NCBI GenBank assembly: GCA_021775875.1
Contig: JAJFHA010000024.1
Coordinates: forward strand, 1-64,000
Direction: 5' to 3'
Length of the DNA stretch: 64,000 nucleotides
Origin: Hyphomicrobiales bacterium
GTDB taxonomy: Bacteria > Pseudomonadota > Alphaproteobacteria > Rhizobiales > NORP267
Positions 35,048 through 44,583 of the stretch are shown piece by piece (position 1 is the first letter of the stretch; each line of letters begins with the position of its first letter). A program made the position numbers and the translations under genes. The notes below the pieces were generated by a model. It had not been told where the DNA came from and did not search any database. It saw nothing but the letters and a program-made list of their open reading frames with translations.

Positions 35048-36256
35048 ATGAATTTCAAGGCAGAAATCCCGTATGGTGCATATTGGTCAACGCCGTTTTC
35101 GCGCTGGCAGGGAAGCTTTGCGGGGCTGAATTCAGTTGAATTTGCCGCCCATGTGACAAAGGCCGAAATGGCCAAGCGTAATATCGATCCTAAAGAGATT
35201 GATTATGGTGTGCTTGGCATGAGCGTCATTCAAAACCATTCTTTTTACGGCTTGCCTTGGTTTACCGGTCTGATTGGTGCCGAAAAAGTCGGCGGTCCCA
35301 CTCTGGCCCAGGCTTGCGCTACATCGGTGCGCTGTTTGCTGGCGGGCGCCCAGGAAATCGAAGTGGGTATGGCAACCAATACTATCGTTGCCACCTGCGA
35401 CCGGCTCTCCAACGGTCCTCATGTTTATTATCCGAACCCCTGTGGTCCGGGCGGCACCGGGGTGTCGGAAGATTGGGTGCTGGGTAATTTTTCCTGCGAC
35501 CCTCTTGGCGGCCATGCCATGGTTACGACAGCAGAGAATGTCGCCAAAAAGCACGGGATAGGCATGGAACGTCAGCACGAATTGGTGCTGCGGCGTACCG
35601 AACAATATCAGGACGCCATTGCCGACGATCACGCGTTCCAGAAGCGTTATATGACTCTGCCATTCGATGTGCCGGATGCCAGGTATCGCAAGACGGTGAC
35701 TACCATGCAGGGCGACGAAGGCATTACATTTTCAACCGCCGAAGGCCTGGCCGGATTGCGGCCTGTCCTTGAAGGCGGCACGGTTAGCTATGGTGCACAG
35801 ACCCATCCTGCCGACGGCAATGCCGGGATGATGATGACCAACGCCGACAAGGCCAAAGAAATGTCCAGCAACCCGAATATCCGGGTCGAAATTCTGGGCT
35901 TTGGTCTTGATAGGGCCGAGCTGGCCTATATGCCGGAAGCTACAATTCCTGCCGCCCGCCGGGCGCTGGATGCGGCTGGATTGAAGATCGATGAAATCGA
36001 CGCGATCAAATCCCACAACCCGTTTGCGGTGAATGATATTATTTTTGCGGAAGCCATGGGGATCGATGCCAACAAGATGAACAATTACGGTTGTTCGCTG
36101 ATCTGGGGCCATCCACAAGGTGCAACCGGCATGCGTGCTGTCATCGAAATGATTGAAGAGCTGGCGCTGCGCGGTGGTGGCTATGGCCTGTTCGAAGGCT
36201 GTGCCGCCGGTGATACGGCGATGGCCGTTGTGTTGAAAGTTAGTGACCGGAAATAA
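35048..36256 (+). CDS. thiolase-family acyl-CoA acyltransferase
   Basis: A 402-residue thiolase. Cys90 in AQACATSVR is the acylated nucleophile, His323 lies in KSHNPFAVND, His355 in IWGHPQGATG and Cys385 in EGCAAGD. The set is complete but the surrounding residues differ from classical acetoacetyl-CoA thiolases (HNPFA instead of HEAFA). It would cleave a 3-oxoacyl-CoA, in this cluster perhaps a 3-aryl-3-oxopropionyl-CoA, to acetyl-CoA plus aroyl-CoA. It lies in the operon between maoC and hyuA genes. Confidence 0.85.
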   Translation: MNFKAEIPYGAYWSTPFSRWQGSFAGLNSVEFAAHVTKAEMAKRNIDPKEIDYGVLGMSVIQNHSFYGLPWFTGLIGAEKVGGPTLAQACATSVRCLLAGAQEIEVGMATNTIVATCDRLSNGPHVYYPNPCGPGGTGVSEDWVLGNFSCDPLGGHAMVTTAENVAKKHGIGMERQHELVLRRTEQYQDAIADDHAFQKRYMTLPFDVPDARYRKTVTTMQGDEGITFSTAEGLAGLRPVLEGGTVSYGAQTHPADGNAGMMMTNADKAKEMSSNPNIRVEILGFGLDRAELAYMPEATIPAARRALDAAGLKIDEIDAIKSHNPFAVNDIIFAEAMGIDANKMNNYGCSLIWGHPQGATGMRAVIEMIEELALRGGGYGLFEGCAAGDTAMAVVLKVSDRK

Positions 36257-36268
36257 ACGGATCTTTTT

Positions 36269-38380
36269 ATGAAACTTGGTGTCGATGTTGGCGGAACCTT
36301 CACGGATTTTTTTCTGACCCGAGATGGTTATGCTCCGCAAATTTTCAAAACCCTTTCAACTCCGGAAGACCCATCCATCGCGGTGGTGACCGGTTTGACA
36401 GACATTGCAGCCAGCCTTGAACCGGCCATGTCGCTGGCGGAATTTGCCGGCGGTCTGGAAACGATTGTTCACGGCACAACCGTGACGACCAATGCCACCC
36501 TGACAAGGCGCGGCGCCAAATCCGGACTGATCACCACCGAAGGTCTGCGCGACGCGCTCGAAATGCGCCGCGGTGTCCGTGAGGAACAATTCAATAACCG
36601 CTACACAAATGTGGTGCCGCTGGTGCCGCGCCGCCGCCGGATCGGTGTCGAGGGCCGCATCGACCGGGATGGTAAGGAACTCACACCCCTCAATCTAGAT
36701 GATGTCAGGGTGGCGATTGACCAGTTTCGGGAAGCAGGCGTTGAAGCGATTTCGATCTGTTTCATGAATGCATTCGCTAACCCGGACCATGAACGCCAGG
36801 CGGCGGAACTTGTCCGCGCCGAATTGCCCGATGCCTATCTCACCGTCTCGACCGACCTGTTACCGTCGATCCGGTTTTACGAGCGCGTCTCCACTACGGC
36901 GCTAAATTCCTATATCGGGCCGATTTTGGCTCATTATCTCGACCAGTTGCGCTCTCGCCTGCGTGATGTCGGCTTTGACGGTCTGTTGATGATCATGCAG
37001 TCCAATGGTGGTGTCATGTCACCGGAAATTGCCCGCTCTCATGCAGCCCTGACACTTCTGTCCGGCCCGGCAGCGGGTCCAGGCGCGGGACTGGTTTATG
37101 TCCGCGCCCATGACCTCAATAAATGTATCGTCGTCGATATGGGCGGCACCAGCTTTGAAGCGGCTCTGGTCGATGAAAGCCCGGTGATGGTCAATGAGGG
37201 TGAAATTGATCGCCACAAATTGGCGCTTCCAATGCTGGGCATCCATACAATCGGTGCTGGTGGTGGCAGCATTGGCTGGATCGATGAGGGTGGCCTGTTA
37301 CGTATGGGGCCGCAAAGCGCAGGCGCTGATCCAGGCCCGGTTTGTTATCGTAAGGGCGGTGAATTGCCAGCCTGTACCGATGCCAATCTGGTGCTTGGAT
37401 ATCTGAACCCCGGATTCTTTGCAGGCGGCAAGATCAGCCTCGATATGGAAGGGTCACGCAAGGCGATCGAGACCCATATCGCCAAACCGCTTGGCATGGA
37501 TGTTGAGACAGCGGCTGCCGGGATGTACCGGGTAGTCTGCAATAATATGGCCCAGGGCGTGCGCGAAGTAACCATCAAACGTGGCTTCGATCCGCGCGAA
37601 TTTCCGCTTGTCGTCGCCGGTGGTGCAGGGCCAATCCATTCCTGCCTGATCTGCAACGAACTTGAAATCCCGCTCCAGATTGTCCCCCGCGAATCTTCTG
37701 TATTATGCGCGGTCGGCATGTTGATGAGCGACATGCGCCACGATCTGGTGCGCACTTTTGTGGCCCGTTTGGGCGAGCATGACTGGGACGCGCTTGAGGC
37801 AAAAATTGACGAGATGAAGTCAGCCGCGTCCGAGATGCTGGAAGATGAAGGCATCGCCGAAAAGGACCGGCAGTACCACGTAAAATTCGATTGCCGCTAT
37901 TTGAAGCAATATCACGAAGTATCGTTCGTGGTTGATGACAAACTGATCGCGGCTCGTGACAGCGATGCCATCCGCGAAGCCTTCCATAAGGAACATAACC
38001 GGCTTTACGGCTATTCCCTCGATGACGGCGATGTAATTGTCGAAATCATCAATGTCCGCATCCAGGCCGTGGGCGAGACCGTTAAACCTGCGCTTGGCAC
38101 CACAGAAGCAACAGACACCAAAGCCGCCGACGCCATCAAGGGCAATCGCCGGGTCTATATTCCTGAAGACGAAGCCTTTGCCGAAATCCCGGTTTACGAT
38201 GGCGCTATGCTGCAATCCGGCCACCGCGTCGAAGGCCCGGCCATGATCGAGCAGGTCACCACGGCAATTTTCCTGAGCGCCTCGTTTGATTGCGTACTCG
38301 ACCGGAACAATTCATTTGCCCTTTACCGCAAGGGCCGGGAAGACCTTGTGGAAACGGCCTTGAAGGGAGCAACAGCATGA
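36269..38380 (+). CDS. hydantoinase/oxoprolinase family protein, HyuA-type ATP-binding subunit
   Basis: A 703-residue subunit. The N-terminal ASKHA motif is KLGVDVGGTFTDFFL, then VHGTTVTTNA, the ADPGPVCY segment and CIVVDMGGTSFEAAL. HyuA/HyuB pairs catalyse ATP-dependent opening of cyclic amides (5-oxoproline, N-methylhydantoin, 2-oxoindoleacetate) or ATP-dependent carboxylations (acetone, acetophenone). In a cluster with a molybdenum hydroxylase, a B12 mutase and a CoA transferase, opening of an oxindole lactam is the best fit. Its stop overlaps the hyuB start (ATGA). Confidence 0.88.
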   Translation: MKLGVDVGGTFTDFFLTRDGYAPQIFKTLSTPEDPSIAVVTGLTDIAASLEPAMSLAEFAGGLETIVHGTTVTTNATLTRRGAKSGLITTEGLRDALEMRRGVREEQFNNRYTNVVPLVPRRRRIGVEGRIDRDGKELTPLNLDDVRVAIDQFREAGVEAISICFMNAFANPDHERQAAELVRAELPDAYLTVSTDLLPSIRFYERVSTTALNSYIGPILAHYLDQLRSRLRDVGFDGLLMIMQSNGGVMSPEIARSHAALTLLSGPAAGPGAGLVYVRAHDLNKCIVVDMGGTSFEAALVDESPVMVNEGEIDRHKLALPMLGIHTIGAGGGSIGWIDEGGLLRMGPQSAGADPGPVCYRKGGELPACTDANLVLGYLNPGFFAGGKISLDMEGSRKAIETHIAKPLGMDVETAAAGMYRVVCNNMAQGVREVTIKRGFDPREFPLVVAGGAGPIHSCLICNELEIPLQIVPRESSVLCAVGMLMSDMRHDLVRTFVARLGEHDWDALEAKIDEMKSAASEMLEDEGIAEKDRQYHVKFDCRYLKQYHEVSFVVDDKLIAARDSDAIREAFHKEHNRLYGYSLDDGDVIVEIINVRIQAVGETVKPALGTTEATDTKAADAIKGNRRVYIPEDEAFAEIPVYDGAMLQSGHRVEGPAMIEQVTTAIFLSASFDCVLDRNNSFALYRKGREDLVETALKGATA

Positions 38381-40065
38381 CAAAAATTGATCCCATTCTG
38401 CTTTCGGTTTACGCCCGTACCTTCAAATCAATCACCGACGAAATGAGCATGTCGGTGGAAAAAACCGCCCGTTCGCCGATCCTGTGCGAGGCCAAGGATT
38501 TCGTCACCGGCCTTTATGACGCCGAGGGGCGGATGCTGGAACAGACCGAAAACCTCCCCATCCTGGCTTTCTCGCTGGCACCTGTCTGCAAATACCTGAT
38601 AGAATTTTTCGATGGCGACATTAATCCGGGCGACGTTATTTTTCACAATGACGTCTTCTCCATGGGCAACCAGAATAATGACGTCGCGGTCTACCGGCCG
38701 ATCTTTTTTGAAGACAAGCTGGTGGCCTGGTCTGCGGCAAAGGGACACCAGGCCGATATCGGCGGCAATGTGCCCGGCGGTTACAATCCGCGCGCAACCG
38801 AGGTCTGGCAGGAGGCGTTACGTATCCCGCCGGTCAAGGTCTATGACCGGGGCGTTCTTCGCAAGGATGTCTGGGATCTGATCTTTGCCAATATCCGGTT
38901 TGATATTGTCGAGCATGATCTGAAAGCCCAGATGGGAGCCTGCGCCGTTGGCGAACGACGGGTCCAGGCACTTTTGGAGAAATATGGCCGGGACAGTTAT
39001 GACGCCCATAAAGCGGCTTTGTTCGATGCCACTCGTAAGATGATGGAAGCGGAAATCGCCCAGGTTCCCAACGGCACCTATAGCGGCGAAGGCAAGGTCT
39101 TTTTCGATGGTCACAATGTGGGATCTGAATTCACCATCCGGGTAAAAATAACGGTCGAAGACAAGCGCATTATATTTGATTATTCCGATACTGACGCCCA
39201 GACCAACGGCTTCGTCAACGGCACCTATACATCGAGCGCCTCGGCGACGATCCTGACCTTCCTGCAGATGGTCAACCCTGATATCCCGCATAATGAAGGC
39301 ATGGTGCAGCCGATCGAAATGATCATTCCCGAGGGCACCATCCTCAACGCCTCCTATCCAAAGGCGACCACTTTTGGCAACCATCTTTGCCCGCCCAACG
39401 CCGACGCGATCATGCGCGCGCTGGCACCGGTCATCCCGGATCGGGTTACGGCAGGGTGGAACAACCTGCTTTGTTCCCTCACCACCGGCATCCACCCCGA
39501 CACTGGCGATACCTATGTGGATATTTGTTTTCTCGGGCAGAAGGGCGGTTCAGGCGGCATGAAGGGCACCGATGGCTACGACCATATCGGCATGATCGAT
39601 GCCTCCGGTGGCCTGCTCGATCAGGATTATGAAATGTTTGAGCAACAGACGCCGCACCGGTTGATACGCCACGAATATCAACCGGATTCAGCAGGCGCCG
39701 GCGAATGGCGCGGTGGGCTAGGCACTGAAACAATATTCGAGATCGGGTCTGAAGACACCCAGATGGTGACCTTTGGAGACGGCGATTTCGAACCCGCCTT
39801 TGGCCTTTTTGGCGGCAGTGACGGGACCTTGAATTCGATCACTCTCACATACCCTGATGGCACCGAACTGGTTCCTCGCAACAAGGACCTGATTGAGAAC
39901 GTGCCCCTTGGGACCCGGTATCATCAATTTGCCGGTGGCGGTGGCGGCTATGGTGACCCGAAAAAACGCGATCCTGAGGTGCTCGCCGAAGAGGTTAGCA
40001 ACGGCATCATTTCATCAGAACAGGCTGAATCCGCGTATGGCTTCAAAGCGGAGCAGGCGGGCTGA
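38377..40065 (+). CDS. hydantoinase/oxoprolinase family protein, HyuB-type subunit
   Basis: A 562-residue HyuB-type subunit. It begins TKIDPILLSVYARTFKSI and contains EDKLVAWSAAKGHQADIGG and TFGNHLCPPNADAIMRAL, hallmarks of the family. The ATG at 38377 overlaps the hyuA stop. The stop codon in turn overlaps the next gene start (TGATG), so three consecutive genes are translationally coupled. It forms the catalytic complex with the HyuA-type subunit. Confidence 0.88.
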   Translation: MTKIDPILLSVYARTFKSITDEMSMSVEKTARSPILCEAKDFVTGLYDAEGRMLEQTENLPILAFSLAPVCKYLIEFFDGDINPGDVIFHNDVFSMGNQNNDVAVYRPIFFEDKLVAWSAAKGHQADIGGNVPGGYNPRATEVWQEALRIPPVKVYDRGVLRKDVWDLIFANIRFDIVEHDLKAQMGACAVGERRVQALLEKYGRDSYDAHKAALFDATRKMMEAEIAQVPNGTYSGEGKVFFDGHNVGSEFTIRVKITVEDKRIIFDYSDTDAQTNGFVNGTYTSSASATILTFLQMVNPDIPHNEGMVQPIEMIIPEGTILNASYPKATTFGNHLCPPNADAIMRALAPVIPDRVTAGWNNLLCSLTTGIHPDTGDTYVDICFLGQKGGSGGMKGTDGYDHIGMIDASGGLLDQDYEMFEQQTPHRLIRHEYQPDSAGAGEWRGGLGTETIFEIGSEDTQMVTFGDGDFEPAFGLFGGSDGTLNSITLTYPDGTELVPRNKDLIENVPLGTRYHQFAGGGGGYGDPKKRDPEVLAEEVSNGIISSEQAESAYGFKAEQAG

Positions 40066-41198
40066 TGGATTTTACCCTGAGCGAAGAGCAACAGGCGGTC
40101 CGCGATACCTTCGCGCGGTTCACCGACGAGCGCATCGTGCCGGCTGCTGAGGCCATCGATGAAAGTCACGCCTATCCCCGCAAGATTATAGAAGATCTGG
40201 CAGGCCTTGGTTTTATCTCCATGCGCTACCCGGAAGAAGACGGCGGGTCTGGTGTTGATCTGCAAACCTTCTGCATCGCGTTGCGTGAGATCGCGCGCGG
40301 CTCCCTTTCGGTTGGCGGCTGTGTTGCCATGCAATCCCTGATGGGCACCAAATTTCTGCATATGCTCGGCAACGATGACATCAAGGAGCGCCTGTTTGCT
40401 CCTGCCATCCAAGCCAAGAAAATTGGTGCGATCTGCATGACCGAACCCAATTCCGGCAGCGATCTTGGGGGCATGACAACAAACGCGGTCAAGGTTGATG
40501 GTGGCTATCGGCTCAACGGCCAAAAAATGTGGGTAACGGCGGCGCCAATCGCGGATTTTTTCACCGTTTTTGCCAAAACCGGCGAAGACCAGAAAATCAC
40601 GATTTTTCTGGTCGAGAAAGACTTCGAGGGTCTGGTGATCGGCAAAACCATCGAGAAAATGGGGGTCTGGGCGCTACCCACATCCGAAGTTGCCTTCAAC
40701 GATTGTTTTGTGCCGGACAGCCACCGGTTGAGCGTCGAGGAAGGCGATGGCACCGCGCATTTGCGCAAATTGCTGGCTGAAATTCGCATCATCACCGCAG
40801 CCATGGGGCTTGGCGTTGGCCAGGCCGCCCTTGACGCAGCCGTCGCGTATGCCGCCGAGCGGGTTCAGTTCGGCAAGCCGATCAACCGCTTTCAGGCGAT
40901 CCAGATGAAGCTCGCCGAAATGGCAACCGAGCTGGAAGCTGCCACCCATATTGTATCCCGCGCCGCGTGGCTCAAGGACACCGGCCTGCCGCACCACAAG
41001 GAAGCCTCGATGGCGAAATTATTCGCCACCGAAGCCGCCGCCACGATTTGTGACAAGGCGGCCCGGGTGCTGGCATCCTACGGCTATGCCATGGAATATC
41101 CGGTTCAGCGCTATTTGCGCGACGTCCGCTTCCTGCTGATTGGTGGCGGCACCAGCGAAATTCTGAAATTGATCATTGCAAAGGAATTGTCGGCGTGA
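40065..41198 (+). CDS. acyl-CoA dehydrogenase
   Basis: A 377-residue FAD acyl-CoA dehydrogenase with MTEPNSGSDLGG (flavin-binding signature), QKMWVTAAP, the VQFGKPINRFQAIQ region and IGGGTSEI near the C-terminus. The usual catalytic glutamate of the YEGT motif is replaced by Gly361, so the base must be elsewhere, as in several other subfamilies. In the proposed pathway it would oxidise, perhaps with decarboxylation, a benzylmalonyl-type CoA ester. It is coupled by overlap to hyuB upstream and to the B12-binding subunit gene downstream (GTGA). Confidence 0.87.
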   Translation: MDFTLSEEQQAVRDTFARFTDERIVPAAEAIDESHAYPRKIIEDLAGLGFISMRYPEEDGGSGVDLQTFCIALREIARGSLSVGGCVAMQSLMGTKFLHMLGNDDIKERLFAPAIQAKKIGAICMTEPNSGSDLGGMTTNAVKVDGGYRLNGQKMWVTAAPIADFFTVFAKTGEDQKITIFLVEKDFEGLVIGKTIEKMGVWALPTSEVAFNDCFVPDSHRLSVEEGDGTAHLRKLLAEIRIITAAMGLGVGQAALDAAVAYAAERVQFGKPINRFQAIQMKLAEMATELEAATHIVSRAAWLKDTGLPHHKEASMAKLFATEAAATICDKAARVLASYGYAMEYPVQRYLRDVRFLLIGGGTSEILKLIIAKELSA

Positions 41199-41608
41199 AT
41201 GCGCAAACAAAAAAAATCAAGATACTGATCGCCAAGCCGGGCCTCGATGGCCACGATGTGGGTGCCAAGGTTGTGGTGCGTGCTTTGATCGAAGCCGGAT
41301 TTGAAGTGATCTATACAGGTCTGCGCAAAAGCCCGGAAGAGATTGCGCTCGCTGCCCGCGACGCCGATGTCGATGTGATCGGTTTATCAATCCTGTCAGG
41401 CTCGCATCTGCCGATCTGTCACGACATGAAATCGGAAATTGAAAAATACCAGCTCGCCAGCAAGGTCTGGGTGATCGGCGGCAATATCCCGAAAGAAGAC
41501 CATGATGCGCTGCTTGAAATCGGCGTTGAGGGTGTTTTCAACACGGGATCAAAACTCGACGACATTATCGCATTTATCAGGGAGAAGGTCGGTGAACGAG
41601 CAAGTTAA
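41195..41608 (+). CDS. B12-dependent acyl-CoA mutase, small cobalamin-binding subunit
   Basis: A 137-residue free-standing cobalamin-binding domain. It has the base-off/His-on motif as Asp18-x-His20-x-x-Gly23 in LDGHDVGAKV, GLSILSGSH and VIGGNIP. Separate small subunits of this size occur in isobutyryl-CoA and 2-hydroxyisobutyryl-CoA mutases and some related enzymes. It begins with GTG overlapping the dehydrogenase stop. It overlaps the large-subunit gene by 17 bases. Confidence 0.9.
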   Translation: MNAQTKKIKILIAKPGLDGHDVGAKVVVRALIEAGFEVIYTGLRKSPEEIALAARDADVDVIGLSILSGSHLPICHDMKSEIEKYQLASKVWVIGGNIPKEDHDALLEIGVEGVFNTGSKLDDIIAFIREKVGERAS

Positions 41609-43211
41609 AGTCGACGTGCGCTGGAACGAATCCGGCATCGAGATCAAACCGCTTTATACGGCTGAAGATGTGGCCGCGACCCGTATTGAGGAAGCAGGTA
41701 TTCCCGATGGTGTCGGCTTGCCGGGGCAATATCCGTTCACCCGCGGCATCCACGACATGATGTACCGCAAGCGCCCCTGGACCATGCGCCAATATACCGG
41801 ATTCGGGAATGCCGAAGACACCAACAAGCGATTCAAATACCTGATCGAGACCGGCAATACCGGGCTCAATGTTGCCTTCGATCTGCCAACCCAGTGCGGG
41901 TTTGATTCCGACGATCCCATGGCCGCCGGAGAGGTTGGCCGGGTCGGCATGGCGATCGATACGTTGAAAGATATGGAAATTGCGTTTGAGGGCATCGACA
42001 TCGAAAATGTCACCGTCTCGCTGACCATCAACGGCACCGCCGCGATCATGATCGCTATGTATCTGGCCATGGCCGAAAAGCGTGGTTTTGATCTGAAGAA
42101 AATGCGCGGCACCTGCCAGAACGATATTTTGAAGGAATATGTTGGACGCGGCACCTGGATCTACCCGGTCGACCCGTCGGTCCGGCTGGTGGCCGACACG
42201 ATGGAATACTGCGCGTCTGAAGCCCCGCTCTATAGCCCGGTTTCGGTCTGCGGCTATCATATCCGCGAATCCGGTGCGACCCCGGTTGAAGAAATGGCTT
42301 ACGGGTTTTGTATCGCGCGTGCTTATTTTGATCAGGTCCTGAAACGCGGTCTGGATATCGACGACTTCGCCTATCGGATGTCGTTCAACTTCAATATTTT
42401 CGGGCAATTGTTCGAGCAGATTTGTAAATTCCGGGCAGGCCGTCGTTTGTGGGCAAAGATCGTCAAAAACGAATTTGGCGCCAGGAACCCGAAATCCATG
42501 TGGCTCCGGATGATTGCCGGTGGTGGTGGTTCTGGCCTTACTATTGAACAACCCGAAAACAACATCGTGCGTGGCTCATATTATGCCCTGATCTCGGCCC
42601 TTTCGGGTGCGCAAACCGTAGCGCTTTGTTGCTACGACGAGGCCTATACGATCCCGTCGGAAAAAGCCCAGCGCATCTCGACCCGCACCATGCAGATCCT
42701 GATCGAGGAAATGGGCATGACCGATACGGTCGACCCATTGGCCGGGTCCCATTATGTGGAAACCCTCACCAACCAGATGGAATCCGAGATGGTTCGGATC
42801 ATGAAAGAGGTCGATGACGATGGTGGCATCCTGAAACTGATTTCGGAAGGCAAGATCCAGTCCCACGTTTCCAAACAGGCCCATGATCACCAAAAAGACC
42901 TGGAAGACGGATCATTCCGCAAGGTCGGTGTCAATTGTTTTGAGATCGAGCAGGAAGACCATGCGGTCGAAATGCACCCCTATAAGCGTGAAGACGCCGA
43001 CAAGCAGGTCGAACGCCTGAACAAGGTCAAAGCCGACCGCGACGATGCGGCCGTAACACTTGCACTGGACAATCTACGCGCCGCCGCTAATGGCAGCGAC
43101 AATATGATGCCGGCGATCATGGAAGCCGTGAAGGCCTATGCGAGCGTTGGGGAAATGAACGCAGTCCTTGTCGATGTGTTCGGCAAATACAAAGAACCGG
43201 TTATTTTCTGA
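41592..43211 (+). CDS. B12-dependent acyl-CoA mutase, large catalytic subunit with methylmalonyl-type carboxylate pocket
   Basis: A 539-residue TIM-barrel mutase subunit starting at GTG, preceded by GGGAGAAGG. His223 and Tyr222 (SVCGYHIRESG) equal His244 and Tyr243 of methylmalonyl-CoA mutase. At the same constant offset, Tyr68 (RQYTGFGNAEDTN) equals Tyr89 and Arg186 (VGRGTWIYP) equals Arg207, the residues that bind the substrate carboxylate. Isobutyryl- and hydroxyisobutyryl-CoA mutases have other residues there. The two-subunit layout is Icm/Hcm-like, but the pocket is for a dicarboxylic acyl-CoA. The cluster suggests an arylsuccinyl-CoA to benzylmalonyl-CoA rearrangement. No MeaB-type chaperone gene is present. 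Confidence 0.88.
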   Translation: MNEQVKVDVRWNESGIEIKPLYTAEDVAATRIEEAGIPDGVGLPGQYPFTRGIHDMMYRKRPWTMRQYTGFGNAEDTNKRFKYLIETGNTGLNVAFDLPTQCGFDSDDPMAAGEVGRVGMAIDTLKDMEIAFEGIDIENVTVSLTINGTAAIMIAMYLAMAEKRGFDLKKMRGTCQNDILKEYVGRGTWIYPVDPSVRLVADTMEYCASEAPLYSPVSVCGYHIRESGATPVEEMAYGFCIARAYFDQVLKRGLDIDDFAYRMSFNFNIFGQLFEQICKFRAGRRLWAKIVKNEFGARNPKSMWLRMIAGGGGSGLTIEQPENNIVRGSYYALISALSGAQTVALCCYDEAYTIPSEKAQRISTRTMQILIEEMGMTDTVDPLAGSHYVETLTNQMESEMVRIMKEVDDDGGILKLISEGKIQSHVSKQAHDHQKDLEDGSFRKVGVNCFEIEQEDHAVEMHPYKREDADKQVERLNKVKADRDDAAVTLALDNLRAAANGSDNMMPAIMEAVKAYASVGEMNAVLVDVFGKYKEPVIF

Positions 43212-43235
43212 ACCCGGTCACAGGAGTAAACATTT

Positions 43236-44120
43236 ATGACATTGCCGCAAAATCAATCTCCGGCAGAGTTTGAATATTACGTCAATGCGACCAGCATTGA
43301 AGAGGCCTGCCGCGCTCTTGGCGACGGCGTCGGCACAATATTAGCCGGGGGGTCTGACCTCTGGGTCCAGAAAGACGAAGGGGTCAAGATATTCGGCCCG
43401 CGCCTGATCAATATTTCACGCGTTGATGAATTGGCGGAAATCAGCATCGGCAACGATCATGTCAGGCTCGGTGCGCGGGTCACCATGACCGATATTTTGA
43501 ACCATGGTGAATTGGGCAATATTGCGCCCGGTTTGTTGGAAGCAGCGAACCGGTTCGCCAGCCCGCAAATTCGCAATGTTGCCACCGTCGGCGGCAATTT
43601 CGCAAACGCATCTCCTGCAGCTGATAGCGTCATTCCGCTGATCTGCCTTGATGCTGAAATTGAGCTGGCGCGTCTGGATGGCAACGCGGTTGCAATCCGC
43701 AGCATCCCGTCAGCAGATTTTTTTACCGGACCCGGAAAAACTGTTCGCACCGATGATGAGTTGATTACGGCCATTTCGTTCAAGCCGCGTGACGGAAAAT
43801 CTCTGGCCCGCTTCTTCAAAAGTGGCCCACGCCCGGCGCTCGAAATCTCCATTGTGTCACTTGGCATTGCCGCAGACATATTGGACGGCAAATTATCGAA
43901 CGTGCGCATCGCCCTCGGTGCTGTAGCACCAATCCCGTTCCGGGCGCGCAAGACCGAAGCCCTGATCGAGGGGCAAAAAATTGACGATAAACTTATTCAT
44001 GCAGCACTTGAATGTCTGGTGTCTGAAATTTCCCCGATCGGCGATGTGCGCGGTTCAAAATGGTACCGCCAGCATCTGGCCCGAACCTATTTGCAGGAGG
44101 CATTGACCGATGTCGCTTAA
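43236..44120 (+). CDS. molybdenum hydroxylase FAD-binding subunit (CoxM/HcrB type)
   Basis: A 294-residue subunit. The FAD-binding segments are ILAGGSDLWVQ near residue 35 and NVATVGGNFANASPAADS near residue 112, and a CO dehydrogenase flavoprotein C-terminal domain follows. AGGAG precedes the ATG. It is the first of three genes (FAD, 2Fe-2S, molybdopterin) for a xanthine-oxidase-family hydroxylase. It transfers electrons from the iron-sulfur subunit to the acceptor. Confidence 0.9.
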   Translation: MTLPQNQSPAEFEYYVNATSIEEACRALGDGVGTILAGGSDLWVQKDEGVKIFGPRLINISRVDELAEISIGNDHVRLGARVTMTDILNHGELGNIAPGLLEAANRFASPQIRNVATVGGNFANASPAADSVIPLICLDAEIELARLDGNAVAIRSIPSADFFTGPGKTVRTDDELITAISFKPRDGKSLARFFKSGPRPALEISIVSLGIAADILDGKLSNVRIALGAVAPIPFRARKTEALIEGQKIDDKLIHAALECLVSEISPIGDVRGSKWYRQHLARTYLQEALTDVA

Positions 44121-44583
44121 AGTTGAAATCGCATTCAAACTGAATGGCCGTTCTGTTGCCCGGGAAATCCTGACATCTACATCCTCCCTTCAGGTGCTGA
44201 ACCGGGATTTTGATCTGGCCGGGGCCAAGCTTGCCTGCGGCGAAGGCGAATGCGGCGCTTGCACGATTATGGTCGATGGCGTCTCGCGCAATGCCTGCCT
44301 GATGGCGGGCGTCGATCTTGATGGCCGCGACGTTGAAACCGTTGAAGGTCTTTGGGAAGGTAACGGCCTTGATCCGCTGCAGGAAGCATTTGTGAATTCC
44401 GGCGCGGTCCAGTGCGGTTTTTGCACGCCGGGCATGGTGATGCAGGCCAAATATCTTCTGAAACCCGGCAAGAAACTGAGCCGCGACGAAGTTATTCGCG
44501 GGCTTGAAGGCAATGTCTGCCGCTGCACCGGTTATCACAAAATCATCGATGCAGTCGTCGCTGCCAGCGGAGAAGCCTCATGA
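44110..44583 (+). CDS. molybdenum hydroxylase 2Fe-2S subunit (CoxS type)
   Basis: A 157-residue two-cluster iron-sulfur subunit. Cys43, 48, 51 and 63 (CGEGECGAC...C) bind the plant-type 2Fe-2S cluster. Cys102, 105, 137 and 139 (CGFC...CRC) bind the second cluster. It overlaps the FAD-subunit gene by 11 bases, with GGAGG about ten bases upstream, and overlaps the large-subunit start (ATGA). Confidence 0.93.
   Translation: MSLKVEIAFKLNGRSVAREILTSTSSLQVLNRDFDLAGAKLACGEGECGACTIMVDGVSRNACLMAGVDLDGRDVETVEGLWEGNGLDPLQEAFVNSGAVQCGFCTPGMVMQAKYLLKPGKKLSRDEVIRGLEGNVCRCTGYHKIIDAVVAASGEAS

Noticed and set aside
41195-43211. Mutase as 2-hydroxyisobutyryl-CoA mutase, with the EthD gene pointing to ether (MTBE/ETBE) degradation
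   Set aside because: The two-subunit layout fits, but Tyr68 and Arg186 are the methylmalonyl-type carboxylate-binding residues, and no monooxygenase for alkyl ethers or tertiary alcohols is present.
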